Below are positions 51,255-58,955 of a stretch of DNA of 64,000 nucleotides, in pieces. Source of the stretch: a virus. A program made the position numbers and the translations under genes. How positions within the stretch are numbered: the stretch's first letter is position 1; every line of letters starts with the position of its first letter. Location: the IMG/VR virus record IMGVR_UViG_3300028920_002953, positions 1-64,000 of that record. One strand, 5' to 3'. The notes below the pieces were generated by a model that saw only the letters and a list, made by a program, of their open reading frames with translations, had not been told where the DNA came from and did no database searches.

Positions 51255-51886
51255 TACTTTCTCCGCTTTATTTTTCTGCCACCCTTAACCAATGTAACCA
51301 CCGAGTGTTGCCCGTTGTGTTTCACACCATACACTCGGTCACAAATGTCAATCAGTTCATCATCGTGTGATATCATAATCACTTGAAAGTCAAGTTCTTG
51401 TGAAAGGTATTTTAGCATATAACCGGCCTTTTTTACCAATCGGCCAGTGAACCTAAACGGTTCATCAACAATGAATATATTGCGTTTTTTAGGCTCCTCC
51501 ATAGACCATAACACAATTTTCAATGCTAATGCAACAATATCAACCATACTTCCACCGAGATCTTCTTTGATATTGTCATACTCGTGTTCACCTTCAATGA
51601 TGACGGGAGTGGCATAAACCCTGTTTGCCTTGGTTTCAAATCGAAGCTGAAAAGTGAACTCGCGTTCAAAGATGGAGCGTATTGCCAGTGTGACAAGCTT
51701 TTCAATCTTGTCTTTTATTTCCTCCTGTGTTGCTCTGGCAACTTCTGTGAACACCCACAATGCCTTTTGGTGGTGAATGATCTCCTTCTTTATATACTCC
51801 TTATCATCCTTAGCCTCCAGCAAAAACTTACGGGCATCTTTAAAACGCTTTTCCAACGTTTTGAATTCATCAATGATATCATCCAT
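51254..51886 (-). CDS. Rad50/SbcC C-terminal ATPase half (210 aa)
   Basis: Residues ~1-65 are coiled coil. The rest is the ABC-ATPase C-lobe: signature-like motif EDLGGSMVDIVALAL (108-122), Walker B IFIVDEPF (137-144) and the His-loop MISHDDE (~171-177). There is no Walker A, which lies in the separate 53012-53974 product. The two must dimerise in trans to form a working ATPase. The C-terminus ends KGGRKIKRRK. It overlaps the 82-aa coiled-coil ORF by 8 nt. Confidence 0.8.
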   Translation of the reverse strand: MDDIIDEFKTLEKRFKDARKFLLEAKDDKEYIKKEIIHHQKALWVFTEVARATQEEIKDKIEKLVTLAIRSIFEREFTFQLRFETKANRVYATPVIIEGEHEYDNIKEDLGGSMVDIVALALKIVLWSMEEPKKRNIFIVDEPFRFTGRLVKKAGYMLKYLSQELDFQVIMISHDDELIDICDRVYGVKHNGQHSVVTLVKGGRKIKRRK

Positions 51887-52127
51887 CTTGTGCGGCCCTT
51901 TTCATGGTTCTCTTGATCTTGTCGAGAATAACCTTGCGACGCCTGTCTACATGTTCAAGTTCATCAATAACAGCATCTAACTCTGCCTCAAGATTATCAA
52001 GCGAATAACCACGTTCTGATATTTTTTGTTTGATATCTTCGATGTTCTGTTCATAGATAGTAAGTGTCGTCTTAGATGCTTGCACCCGTTCTGCGATGTC
52101 TTCCAATTGTTGAGTCAAACTTGCCAC
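51879..52127 (-). CDS. Coiled-coil protein, likely Rad50 descending coil (82 aa)
   Basis: It starts at GTG 52127 and is almost entirely heptad-patterned (LTQQLEDIAERVQASKTTLT, LDNLEAELDAVIDELEHVDR). It lies between Mre11 and the Rad50 C-half and overlaps both. Its length plus the coiled coil at the start of the C-half (~140 aa) roughly equals the ascending coil of the N-half (~130 aa), so it is best read as the middle part of a split Rad50. Confidence 0.6.
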   Translation of the reverse strand: MASLTQQLEDIAERVQASKTTLTIYEQNIEDIKQKISERGYSLDNLEAELDAVIDELEHVDRRRKVILDKIKRTMKRAAQDG

Positions 52128-53034
52128 GCATAACCTCCTTTATGATTCTTCTTACACGCCTTGATTTAACGTTTGCCCTCACAAACTTTTTGAGCTTGGC
52201 ATCCCTGTTTTGGGTCATGGATGTCATTGTCTTGATTGAATTAGCAAACTGCTCTAATTCTGTTGAAGATATGTTTTTCTGTACAATATGTTCCCGAGTC
52301 AATACCTTTTTGCTTGGTGCATGTGGAATGATAACCTTCTCGATGCTGTTATCATTTGTGTCGTACACGTAAAAACAAGGCTTATGGCGCATCATATATC
52401 GAGAAGCTTCAAGACGCAGCACGGGACCCGTATTGATGACATAACGTCTGTCCATAAGGTATTTGCCTGTTACATAGCAAAAGTGCCTGTGAACATCACC
52501 AGCGAGCACCAAATCAAAACCTTTATGGCGTTCTAAGAATTGATCTGGATCAGTGAAGTCATGGCCCGGATACTCGGCCCTACGTGCTATGGGTGCATGC
52601 AATACCAAAACGTTACGTTTTTGACCTCCGGGTTTTACTTTAGGAATAGGACCGTTCCAACTCGAACCATAAATAGCTACATTGTTCATATGAACCGGTT
52701 GCTTCCCTAACTGCATCATTTGGGTACTGTGCATCAAAACTGACAATGCAGTGGGCGTCTCGTCTGGATCACGACGCATGTAAAGGTCATGTTGCCCATA
52801 AACCCCTAACATTATTACTTGATACTGCCTTAAAACGTTTATCATATAATGCAGTACTTCCCAATTGCGCGAGGTATCCCCCAAATCACCGGCTTGCAGA
52901 ATAACACACCCATGTTCCTTGGCGTATCGAAATACAAAATCTATCTTCTGCTCGAATGCCTCACCTACTCTATCCTTTCTGCTAACCGGTGTTTTGTATG
53001 TACCGTGGACATCACTTAATAAGAGCAAGTTCAT
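52072..53034 (-). CDS. Mre11/SbcD-like nuclease (320 aa)
   Basis: Calcineurin-like phosphodiesterase motifs are in order: DVHG (8-11), GDLGD (49-53), GQHD (80-83, a variant of GNHD), LHAP (145-148) and GDVHRH (179-184). These bind two Mn ions. The C-terminus (NRDAKLKKFVRANVKSRRVR, RIIKEVMR) is basic and may bind Rad50 or DNA. It is the nuclease subunit of a complex that trims double-strand ends. It overlaps the start of the coiled-coil ORF and the Rad50 N-half end. Confidence 0.85.
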   Translation of the reverse strand: MNLLLLSDVHGTYKTPVSRKDRVGEAFEQKIDFVFRYAKEHGCVILQAGDLGDTSRNWEVLHYMINVLRQYQVIMLGVYGQHDLYMRRDPDETPTALSVLMHSTQMMQLGKQPVHMNNVAIYGSSWNGPIPKVKPGGQKRNVLVLHAPIARRAEYPGHDFTDPDQFLERHKGFDLVLAGDVHRHFCYVTGKYLMDRRYVINTGPVLRLEASRYMMRHKPCFYVYDTNDNSIEKVIIPHAPSKKVLTREHIVQKNISSTELEQFANSIKTMTSMTQNRDAKLKKFVRANVKSRRVRRIIKEVMRGKFDSTIGRHRRTGASI

Positions 53035-53974
53035 TTTGTATCCTTCTCAGCATGTCTGGTTTGACTTTGGAGTAGCATGTGGGGCATTTGCCACTTTCTT
53101 CAAGCTTCTCTATGTATCGCTCAACCAATTTCCTGTGCTCCCGTTTGGCTAACTTGATTAGCTTCTCCTGATCTGCAAGCCCTTCCAACAAGTCTGCTGT
53201 TTCATTAAGCTCGTCAATTTTAACTTGCAGTTTGCGAATCAAATTGACTTTGCGTTCAAGCCGAATAATACGTTTGTGATATCTTACCTTAGACTGAAAG
53301 CCTAAATATAAACCTTGCCACTCTGTAAGATCGTCAAAGTCTTTTTGTAGCTTCAGACGGCTTTTAGAAATGCGTCTGTATTCTATGACGTACCGGCGAA
53401 GCTTGGTGTAGTGTTCTGATAGACGTTCACGTTCAAGCTTGTACTTTTCCTCCCTGTACTCAGCATCTTTCAGCGCAGATTTTAAATGTCTTATACGACT
53501 TGAACAATTGTTGATCCATGTGTCAAGGTCTTCGGCCCCTGTGGTACTGTTGATAGTTCTTGAAATCTCACCAGGACTGGAGAAGATTAAGAATGGCCCT
53601 TCAAATTGACCATGAAAGTTAATGTCAGATAGATTTAACGTGTTTATAATATCTTCTGGAACATGTGTGCCAAACTTGCGAAACTCTTTTGCTCGTACTT
53701 TGTATTTAGCTTGTCTGCCTGTTTTGCGATATGAAACGTTGGTAACATTATTACCATCCTGCCACTCGGTTTCAACTGCCATTGCTTTTGTTTTGACAAA
53801 TCGACTGATATAACCATCACCCAATGGTCGGTTAGTGAAAAGCAATTTGATTGCCCTGAGAATATTTGTTTTGCCAGATGAACCAAGACCAATGATGCCA
53901 TTGATACCTTTAACAAAATCAAGGCGTGTTAATTTGTGACTCCGAAAATGCTTTAATGTTATGCTTTTTAACAT
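53012..53974 (-). CDS. Rad50/SbcC N-terminal ATPase half with zinc hook (320 aa)
   Basis: Residues 29-36 are GLGSSGKT (Walker A), following LKHFRSHKLTRLDF, typical of the Rad50/RecF/SMC group. The ATPase N-lobe continues to ~160 (FHGQFEGPFLIFSSPGEISR), then a coiled coil of ~130 aa reaches the zinc hook CPTC (297-300). The protein ends ~20 residues later, so the descending coil and C-lobe are missing and lie in the ORFs at 51879 and 51254. It is not a truncated remnant: both ends are coupled to neighbours. Confidence 0.85.
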   Translation of the reverse strand: MLKSITLKHFRSHKLTRLDFVKGINGIIGLGSSGKTNILRAIKLLFTNRPLGDGYISRFVKTKAMAVETEWQDGNNVTNVSYRKTGRQAKYKVRAKEFRKFGTHVPEDIINTLNLSDINFHGQFEGPFLIFSSPGEISRTINSTTGAEDLDTWINNCSSRIRHLKSALKDAEYREEKYKLERERLSEHYTKLRRYVIEYRRISKSRLKLQKDFDDLTEWQGLYLGFQSKVRYHKRIIRLERKVNLIRKLQVKIDELNETADLLEGLADQEKLIKLAKREHRKLVERYIEKLEESGKCPTCYSKVKPDMLRRIQNELALIK

Positions 53975-54206
53975 TTCTGCCTCTGTATCTTATGTAGTCG
54001 GTACGCCCACGTTTCTTTTTTATCTCGTTGGATGTCTTCGCCATATCTTTGATCATAAAATCTACTTGCGCCTTAACTAAGCGCAAGCCTTTACGTGCTC
54101 GCAATCCTGCTGCCAAGTTCTCTTTGTCTACAAACTTGCCACAATCCTGTTCTAAATCAGCAAGTTGCTGCATCACCATTGCCAGCATGATATCTGCTCG
54201 TGCCAT
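53919..54206 (-). CDS. Small helical hypothetical protein (95 aa)
   Basis: ATG 54206 (MARADIMLAMVMQQLADLEQ) follows GGAGGTAGCATGC. The protein is helical and basic (AAGLRARKGLRLVKAQVDFM, NEIKKKRGRTDYIRYRGRN). It overlaps the Rad50 N-half start by 56 nt. Possibly a recombination accessory from location only. Confidence 0.5.
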   Translation of the reverse strand: MARADIMLAMVMQQLADLEQDCGKFVDKENLAAGLRARKGLRLVKAQVDFMIKDMAKTSNEIKKKRGRTDYIRYRGRNVKKHNIKAFSESQINTP

Positions 54207-54211
54207 GCATG

Positions 54212-54514
54212 CTACCTCCACATATCTATGTATTGGTGCAAGCTATTCCAAATAATATCCTCACACTCTTTGCTGCAACACCAAGGTTCTATGGGTTGAC
54301 CATGACAGCCACATTGAATCCCACTACAACACATTGCCGGTTCATAGTCTGGCATTTCACATTTGCATGCCATGCAACGCCATCCATACCGACTACTTAT
54401 TTTCAAGTGAAATTCATATGTGAATCTTCCATTACCATTGGTCCATTCAATTGGTGCCATAGGCAAGTCTTCAAATAACCACTCATCATCAAATAGATTA
54501 AGTTGATCATTCAC
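54212..54514 (-). CDS. Cys-rich zinc-binding protein (100 aa)
   Basis: It starts at GTG 54514, overlapping the exonuclease stop. Ten Cys residues are packed into ~40 residues (CMACKCEMPD, MCCSGIQCGCHG, WCCSKECED), implying at least two zinc sites. Function unknown. Confidence 0.5.
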   Translation of the reverse strand: MNDQLNLFDDEWLFEDLPMAPIEWTNGNGRFTYEFHLKISSRYGWRCMACKCEMPDYEPAMCCSGIQCGCHGQPIEPWCCSKECEDIIWNSLHQYIDMWR

Positions 54515-55415
54515 AGAAATGCTCCTTCCACTGGAACAGTTTGTCTCGGTTTACAAATGATCTGAATCCATAGTATTCAAATATGCGAATAAAAGCTTTG
54601 ATGTCATATCGATTGCGACGGCGGATCATACGGGGCATAAGTTCTGGTTTGTATGGTGTGGTAACTATGGGCAAGTTCTTTTGTATGCATTTTTGCCCCT
54701 CGTCACTTTCAATACGGTCATAAATCACGCCTTTGGTTAGTTGGCCTGTCAAATACTTCAAAACCTTACTGGTGGGTTTCTTAGGGTCCGCTGCACCGGT
54801 AATACCTACAACATTGTCACCATCGCAACCACCAATAGCTTTTGCCATTGCCCATTGATCTGCGGTAATGCCGTATTGTTCTTGTAAGTCTTTGTGAGTG
54901 AATAGCTTCTTTTTGCTCGGTGAAAACATATCACAACAATCAAGCACTTGGTACATGTCCTGATCGCTTGTGACCATGATAACATCTTTGCCTTGCTTGT
55001 GAAGACGACGTACCCAATAAGCCAGCAAGTCATCTGCTTCGTAAAGATCACAAAGGTAGTTGTTTTTAAAACCCATAGCAGGGAGAACATCGTCACGCAG
55101 CAAAACAATTTGTTCTAAGAATGATTGTCGGGCCTCCAATTCGGATTCTGACATTTCAGCACGTTTGTCGTGCCGTTTCTTTTTGTAATCCTTGTAATCT
55201 CTTGCTCTGTGAGTATGTTCGCTATCCCAACACATAATAAAATCATTGGATTTGAATCGTCTCGACAAGTCAAGTGTTCGCTGTAAAAACCCATATATTA
55301 CTCCTGTGTCTGTTCCTGCATATGATAAATGTCCAAAGGCATAAAATGCGGCATAGGCAAGTGCCGAACAATCAACTACGATTGATGTTTTTGTTGGGTT
55401 ATTCATAATCACCAT
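54507..55415 (-). CDS. 5'-3' exonuclease, FEN/PIN family (302 aa)
   Basis: It matches the flap-endonuclease family of Pol I N-domains and phage T5 D15 / T4 RNase H: IVVDCSALAYAAFYAFG, FIMCWDSEHTHRARDYKDYK, LCDLYEADDLLAYWVRRL, VIMVTSDQDMYQVLDCCDMF, and a C-terminal helix-hairpin-helix KAIGGCDGDNVVGITG. The acidic residues for two metals are present. It removes RNA primers and flaps, complementing a polymerase with no exonuclease of this kind. ATG 55415 or 55406 both fit. Confidence 0.8.
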   Translation of the reverse strand: MVIMNNPTKTSIVVDCSALAYAAFYAFGHLSYAGTDTGVIYGFLQRTLDLSRRFKSNDFIMCWDSEHTHRARDYKDYKKKRHDKRAEMSESELEARQSFLEQIVLLRDDVLPAMGFKNNYLCDLYEADDLLAYWVRRLHKQGKDVIMVTSDQDMYQVLDCCDMFSPSKKKLFTHKDLQEQYGITADQWAMAKAIGGCDGDNVVGITGAADPKKPTSKVLKYLTGQLTKGVIYDRIESDEGQKCIQKNLPIVTTPYKPELMPRMIRRRNRYDIKAFIRIFEYYGFRSFVNRDKLFQWKEHFCE

Positions 55416-55722
55416 TGCTTTTCATTTCTTCTATCATTTCATCCCATGTTGTAATGTCTTTGCTGTCCCTGTAACAAATGACACCAATACCGACTTCATT
55501 ACCATCGTTCATGTATGAGAAGTCAAGCTGTGAAAAAATATCAATCTGTTCCTTTTTCAATGCTTGGTTCATTACCTTTTGCATCAGCTTGTATCTCGCC
55601 CTAACCATTTGGGTAAACGTAACGGGTGATGGCCCGAGTGATACTGCTACGCGGAACCAGTATGGCCTAAAATCTTGGTTTCCTCTCGCTGACCTCTTTT
55701 TCAAACTCTGCTTCGATTTCAT
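55399..55722 (-). CDS. Hypothetical protein (107 aa)
   Basis: It overlaps the recA end by 56 nt. The N-terminus is basic, the middle (VSLGPSPVTFTQMVRARYKL) is helical, and the end (VGIGVICYRDSKDITTWDEM) is mixed. No known family. It lies between recombinase and exonuclease genes. Confidence 0.45.
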   Translation of the reverse strand: MKSKQSLKKRSARGNQDFRPYWFRVAVSLGPSPVTFTQMVRARYKLMQKVMNQALKKEQIDIFSQLDFSYMNDGNEVGIGVICYRDSKDITTWDEMIEEMKSNGDYE

Positions 55723-56785
55723 ACCATACCCTTGTAGTTTCTTCTATGAGTGCATCTTCCAAGTTATTGTCTTCGATGTATTTGACAAATGATGGTCGGG
55801 TTTTGAATGTTTCACCGTTAAATCGTATAGTCTTTGTACCCCACAAGAAGTCTGCCATCGAGTTAATGTCATCGACTCCATAATCATAAAGGATAGTAAA
55901 TCTGGCCTCTCGAAATGGTTTCGCAACCTTAGACCGTTCAATCTTAGCCTCAGACCGTATCCCATATACTCGCTTGTGTCCCCGCTTTGTTTTGCGTAAT
56001 TTTTCCTGTTCTCTAATCCAAGCAACTTGGTGGGTATAAAAATCGAGAGCCTTGCCTCCGGCCCTGTAGGTCTTTTTGCCAAACATAGCACCAATTTTCG
56101 TCCGAACCTGAGATACAATGAATAGGGTGGCATCGACCTTGTTATTTTCCATTTCGTCGCACGTTCGAGAAAAAAACTTTCCAGCAAACTTTTGTTTTTC
56201 GAGGTTATAGCTACCACTTTCCTCCTTCCCACTTTTCAATGCATCATCGAAACGCTTTTTGTCTGCCGCTGAATACAAAGCATCCCATGAATCAACCACA
56301 TAAAGTAACGCCTCACCCTTGGTTAAATTCTGTACACGGTTGATATAGTCCCTGCCAAATGCCTCAATTTCTTTAATACATATCCACTCAACTGCTTCGA
56401 CGAACTCTTTGCCGTACATGCGCTCTAATGGAAAGTCCATGACGCCTTCGCAGTTGTTATATACAATAGTTATTTTGGTTACCCGAGGAAATATTTTGGA
56501 TTTGATTTTCTTAATCTGTTTCCATACCCAAAAGCAACACTCCAAGGCACATACGGTCTTGCCGCTTGAACCATCGCCAACTACATTATCGACTCTTGCT
56601 CTGGCCCAACCACCGTCTTTGCCTTTACCGCTTAGTGCAAGGTTGAAAGTAGTACACCCCGAATGAATGAATTCAACCTTTTCCCTCTCTTTCTCATTCG
56701 GGGTTCTTTTTCTGCGGCTCGATCTTCTAACACTGTTTGCCATGTTATTTGGCAAGTCAAGTCTTCTGCGTTTAATCTTTCTCAA
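55667..56785 (-). CDS. recA: RecA-like recombinase (372 aa)
   Basis: It starts at TTG 56785 behind a clear AAGGAGAAAAATA site. Residues 70-77 are GDGSSGKT (Walker A). LLYVVDSWDAL is Walker B, and FIVSQVRTKIGAMFGKKTYR followed by AGGKALDFYTHQVAWIR matches the RecA L1/L2 region. Strand-exchange activity is expected. The first ~35 residues are very basic (MRKIKRRRLDLPNN, SVRRSSRRKRTPN), not typical of RecA. A 321-bp non-coding region precedes it. Confidence 0.8.
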   Translation of the reverse strand: MRKIKRRRLDLPNNMANSVRRSSRRKRTPNEKEREKVEFIHSGCTTFNLALSGKGKDGGWARARVDNVVGDGSSGKTVCALECCFWVWKQIKKIKSKIFPRVTKITIVYNNCEGVMDFPLERMYGKEFVEAVEWICIKEIEAFGRDYINRVQNLTKGEALLYVVDSWDALYSAADKKRFDDALKSGKEESGSYNLEKQKFAGKFFSRTCDEMENNKVDATLFIVSQVRTKIGAMFGKKTYRAGGKALDFYTHQVAWIREQEKLRKTKRGHKRVYGIRSEAKIERSKVAKPFREARFTILYDYGVDDINSMADFLWGTKTIRFNGETFKTRPSFVKYIEDNNLEDALIEETTRVWYEIEAEFEKEVSERKPRF

Positions 56786-56809
56786 TATTTTTCTCCTTGG
56801 GGTAAAGGT

Positions 56810-56877
56810 GGGTGCGGCCCATTGTTGGCCTATCCAACAAGCGCGTTACGGTTCGATAACACGTAAAGACCGCACCC
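56810..56877 (-). other. Three-way-junction-like element
   Basis: GGGTGCGG (56810-56817) pairs with CCGCACCC (56870-56877). Inside are a hairpin TTGTTGG-CCTAT-CCAACAA (56822-56840) and a second imperfect hairpin (56841-56848 with 56857-56864). The cloverleaf-like outline does not fit a tRNA. Confidence 0.55.
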
Positions 56878-56928
56878 TGAGGCAAATGTTTGACGCACCC
56901 GAATTTGCGTTATCAACGGTTTGCCTCA
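56878..56928 (-). other. Nested hairpin element (9-bp outer stem)
   Basis: TGAGGCAAA (56878-56886) and TTTGCCTCA (56920-56928) are perfect complements. Inside, TTGACGCA (56890-56897) pairs with TGCG and TCAA at 56906-56916 around a 3-nt bulge. It abuts the three-way element with no spacer. Confidence 0.55.
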
Positions 56929-56936
56929 AATTGGAT

Positions 56937-57017
56937 GGGTGTAGATGGGGACACTCACCAACCCTGATAAATGTCTTTGCGGCTCCCTATGAGCCTACCA
57001 AAACCCCATCTACACCC
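56937..57017 (-). other. Perfect 14-bp inverted repeat enclosing a small hairpin
   Basis: GGGTGTAGATGGGG (56937-56950) and CCCCATCTACACCC (57004-57017) pair without mismatch around 53 nt. Inside is GGCTC-CCTAT-GAGCC (56981-56995), with the same CCTAT loop as the hairpin at 56822-56840. Confidence 0.65.
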
Positions 57018-57106
57018 GAAGGGCATGTTCTTCTACCATGCTCGCTGCTGTAAAAGGTAATAAAACCAACAAGCATGGGTCACAGAAGACTACCATGCCA
57101 CAACTG

Positions 57107-58471
57107 TTAATCTTCTAAACCAAGCTCCTCAATTACCAAGTCTTGCAAATCTTCAAGGTCTTGGGCATCGTCAGGGTCAACATCCAACTTCTGTTTACGA
57201 ATAAACGCTTTCAGCTTGCGCATGTTCATGTCTTCGATGTCTTCAGTTGTGACTTTAGATTTTCCATGCTTACGAGACCGGCGGCGACCACGGCGAGGAC
57301 TTTCTTCCTCATCCTCCTCGTCCTCGTCTTCGTCCTCATCATCTTCATCCTCGTCGTCATCCTCGTCTTCATCCTCGTCGTCGTCATATCTGCCTTTCCG
57401 ACGCCTCTTACCACTGCGCCGGTCGTCATCATCGTCATCATCGTCATCATCGTCGATGTCATCTTCAAACATTTCTTCGATGGCATCTTCAATCTTTTCC
57501 ACGTTGTCGTCAAAGAAACGCTTGCCACCTTTAAGTCTTACCTTGATATCATTGTCAGAGCAGAATGCTCTCAACTCTTTGAGTGTTTCCAATTCAGACA
57601 GTTCGTCGAGCAGTTCATCTTTTTCACTGTCTTCACTGTCATCGTTGTCATCATCGTCAACGTCATCGTCTTCATGCTTGTATTTGCCCTTGGCCTTAGA
57701 ACCCCAATATGCCTTTTCCAATTCCTCGTAAGTGGGGCGTTTTACCAGTTCATCCAAGCAGTGTGCAGCATCAAGGATATCCTCATCGATAATGTAGTCA
57801 CGTTCATCAAACGAATGTCCGACAAACTTAGGAAAGTCTTCTTTGCTTTTGGGTGGTTCAATAGTGAACGAAACTGACTTGCCCTCTTCCTCATCAAAAA
57901 AGACAACGGTTTGCTCTGGCCCACCACGCCGAGAAGGTTTCTTGGACAGTGCCAGTACAAGCTTTTCAAAGTAATGGTAACTCACATCCCACACTTGAAT
58001 GCCTTTTTTCTCCTCGCCTTTGTCATAACAAATGACATTATAAAGGTTGCGTTCCTTGGTGTTCAGTGGGGCAATCTTGGTATCATAGTCGGCACCTTTT
58101 TCAACCAACTGCGCTCTGTGTTCACAAATGGGGCAATCATCCCCCCATGTTCTCGCAGGGCATATATACCAATCATTGTTAGGCCCAACGTTTTTATGAA
58201 TGAAATAATGAAAGGTATAATGTACCTTGGCAGTGCCAATGCGGTTTTTGCCGGTTTCGTAAGGGATGATGTCAATGATATGTGAACCATCTTTAGGACG
58301 CCACACGTTTACATCTACATCAGGCTTGAGAATACTAATGCCACCACCCTCAGCTTGTTTCTGCGCATCTTTCACACGCTGTATCAATTGATCCTTTTGA
58401 TACCGGCGCTTTGACGAACCCCTTTTGCGCTTGCTTACATCGATTCTTCTACCACTACGTTTTCTCACCAT
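57107..58471 (-). CDS. ssb: gp32-like single-stranded DNA-binding protein with long acidic tail (454 aa)
   Basis: Residues ~45-230 match the T4 gp32-type core: DVNVWRPKDGSHIIDIIPYE, ICPARTWGDDCPICEHRAQL with Cys residues for a zinc ion, NLYNVICYDK and VWDVSYHYFEKLVLAL. The C-terminal ~180 residues are Asp/Glu runs enclosing two similar short helical units (LKELRAFCSDNDIKV and MRKLKAFIRKQKLDVD). Acidic tails recruit partner proteins in this family, but this one is much longer than gp32's. The N-terminus is very basic. Its AGAAGGAGG site overlaps the end of the previous gene. Confidence 0.75.
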   Translation of the reverse strand: MVRKRSGRRIDVSKRKRGSSKRRYQKDQLIQRVKDAQKQAEGGGISILKPDVDVNVWRPKDGSHIIDIIPYETGKNRIGTAKVHYTFHYFIHKNVGPNNDWYICPARTWGDDCPICEHRAQLVEKGADYDTKIAPLNTKERNLYNVICYDKGEEKKGIQVWDVSYHYFEKLVLALSKKPSRRGGPEQTVVFFDEEEGKSVSFTIEPPKSKEDFPKFVGHSFDERDYIIDEDILDAAHCLDELVKRPTYEELEKAYWGSKAKGKYKHEDDDVDDDDNDDSEDSEKDELLDELSELETLKELRAFCSDNDIKVRLKGGKRFFDDNVEKIEDAIEEMFEDDIDDDDDDDDDDDRRSGKRRRKGRYDDDEDEDEDDDEDEDDEDEDEDEEDEEESPRRGRRRSRKHGKSKVTTEDIEDMNMRKLKAFIRKQKLDVDPDDAQDLEDLQDLVIEELGLED

Positions 58472-58472
58472 G

Positions 58473-58955
58473 TTACCTCCTTCTGATTTTACGGTTAGCT
58501 TTCTTGACTAATGTTTCACTTTGATTGTCTAATTCTAAATTCCTCCTTTGTTCACCCTTGGGTGTTGAGAAATGCATTTGTATATTGGTAGTCACTAATC
58601 CTTCCAAAGACTTCTTGCGATGTTCCATTGATTTAACTGCACTTTCAAGCAATCGTTTAGTTCTCAAGGCTCTAAGGTATCGTGAATTATCACGTTTGAC
58701 CTTTGGGTGTGTACAGACTGCGGCCTTGACAAGTGCTTCCTTTGGGTTACTTGGTAGATCATACGCTTCGGGGTTTCTTCTAATGCGTATTTCTATTTCT
58801 GATTTGGTAATCTCCACCCTGTCTTTTGCCCTTGCTGCCTTATCAGAAGCAGTTACCTCTGCCTTGGCCCATTTATAAAATAGCTGTGGTTGTTTGACTA
58901 ACTCTTCGTCAAGCCGGTACTTGTTGATATAGCAGTCATCATCAAATTCACTCAT
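58473..58955 (-). CDS. Helical phage protein next to ssb (160 aa)
   Basis: The start (MSEFDDDCYINKYRLDEELV, QPQLFYKWAKAEV) and the middle (EIEIRIRRNPEAYDLPSNPK; LLESAVKSMEHRKKSLEGLV) match a phage protein often found beside ssb and recA. I recall no assigned activity; a recombination-mediator role like UvsY would fit the location. The last codons (KIRRR) double as the next gene's ribosome-binding site. Confidence 0.5.
   Translation of the reverse strand: MSEFDDDCYINKYRLDEELVKQPQLFYKWAKAEVTASDKAARAKDRVEITKSEIEIRIRRNPEAYDLPSNPKEALVKAAVCTHPKVKRDNSRYLRALRTKRLLESAVKSMEHRKKSLEGLVTTNIQMHFSTPKGEQRRNLELDNQSETLVKKANRKIRRR

Larger units (their letters stand above)
56786..57106 (-). ncRNA. Structured non-coding region between ssb and recA (321 bp)
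   Basis: The longest gene-free stretch in a block where genes otherwise overlap. It holds at least four back-to-back inverted-repeat elements, including a perfect 14-bp stem (56937-56950 with 57004-57017), a 9-bp stem (56878-56886 with 56920-56928), and an 8-bp stem enclosing two smaller hairpins (56810-56877). It could be a structured RNA, a 5' leader of recA, or a replication origin. No known RNA family was recognised. Strand is set by the flanking genes. Confidence 0.55.

Noticed and set aside
56810-56877. tRNA
   Set aside because: An acceptor-like 8-bp stem and two hairpins give a cloverleaf look, but there is no proper T arm (no 5-bp stem with a 7-nt loop), no T33 in the putative anticodon loop, and no D arm on either strand.
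57216-57731. + strand ORF with a pure poly-Ser run
   Set aside because: It is the antisense of the Asp/Glu-rich tail of the SSB (GAT/GAC/GAG codons read backwards). It resembles the fibre linkers only by codon complementarity.
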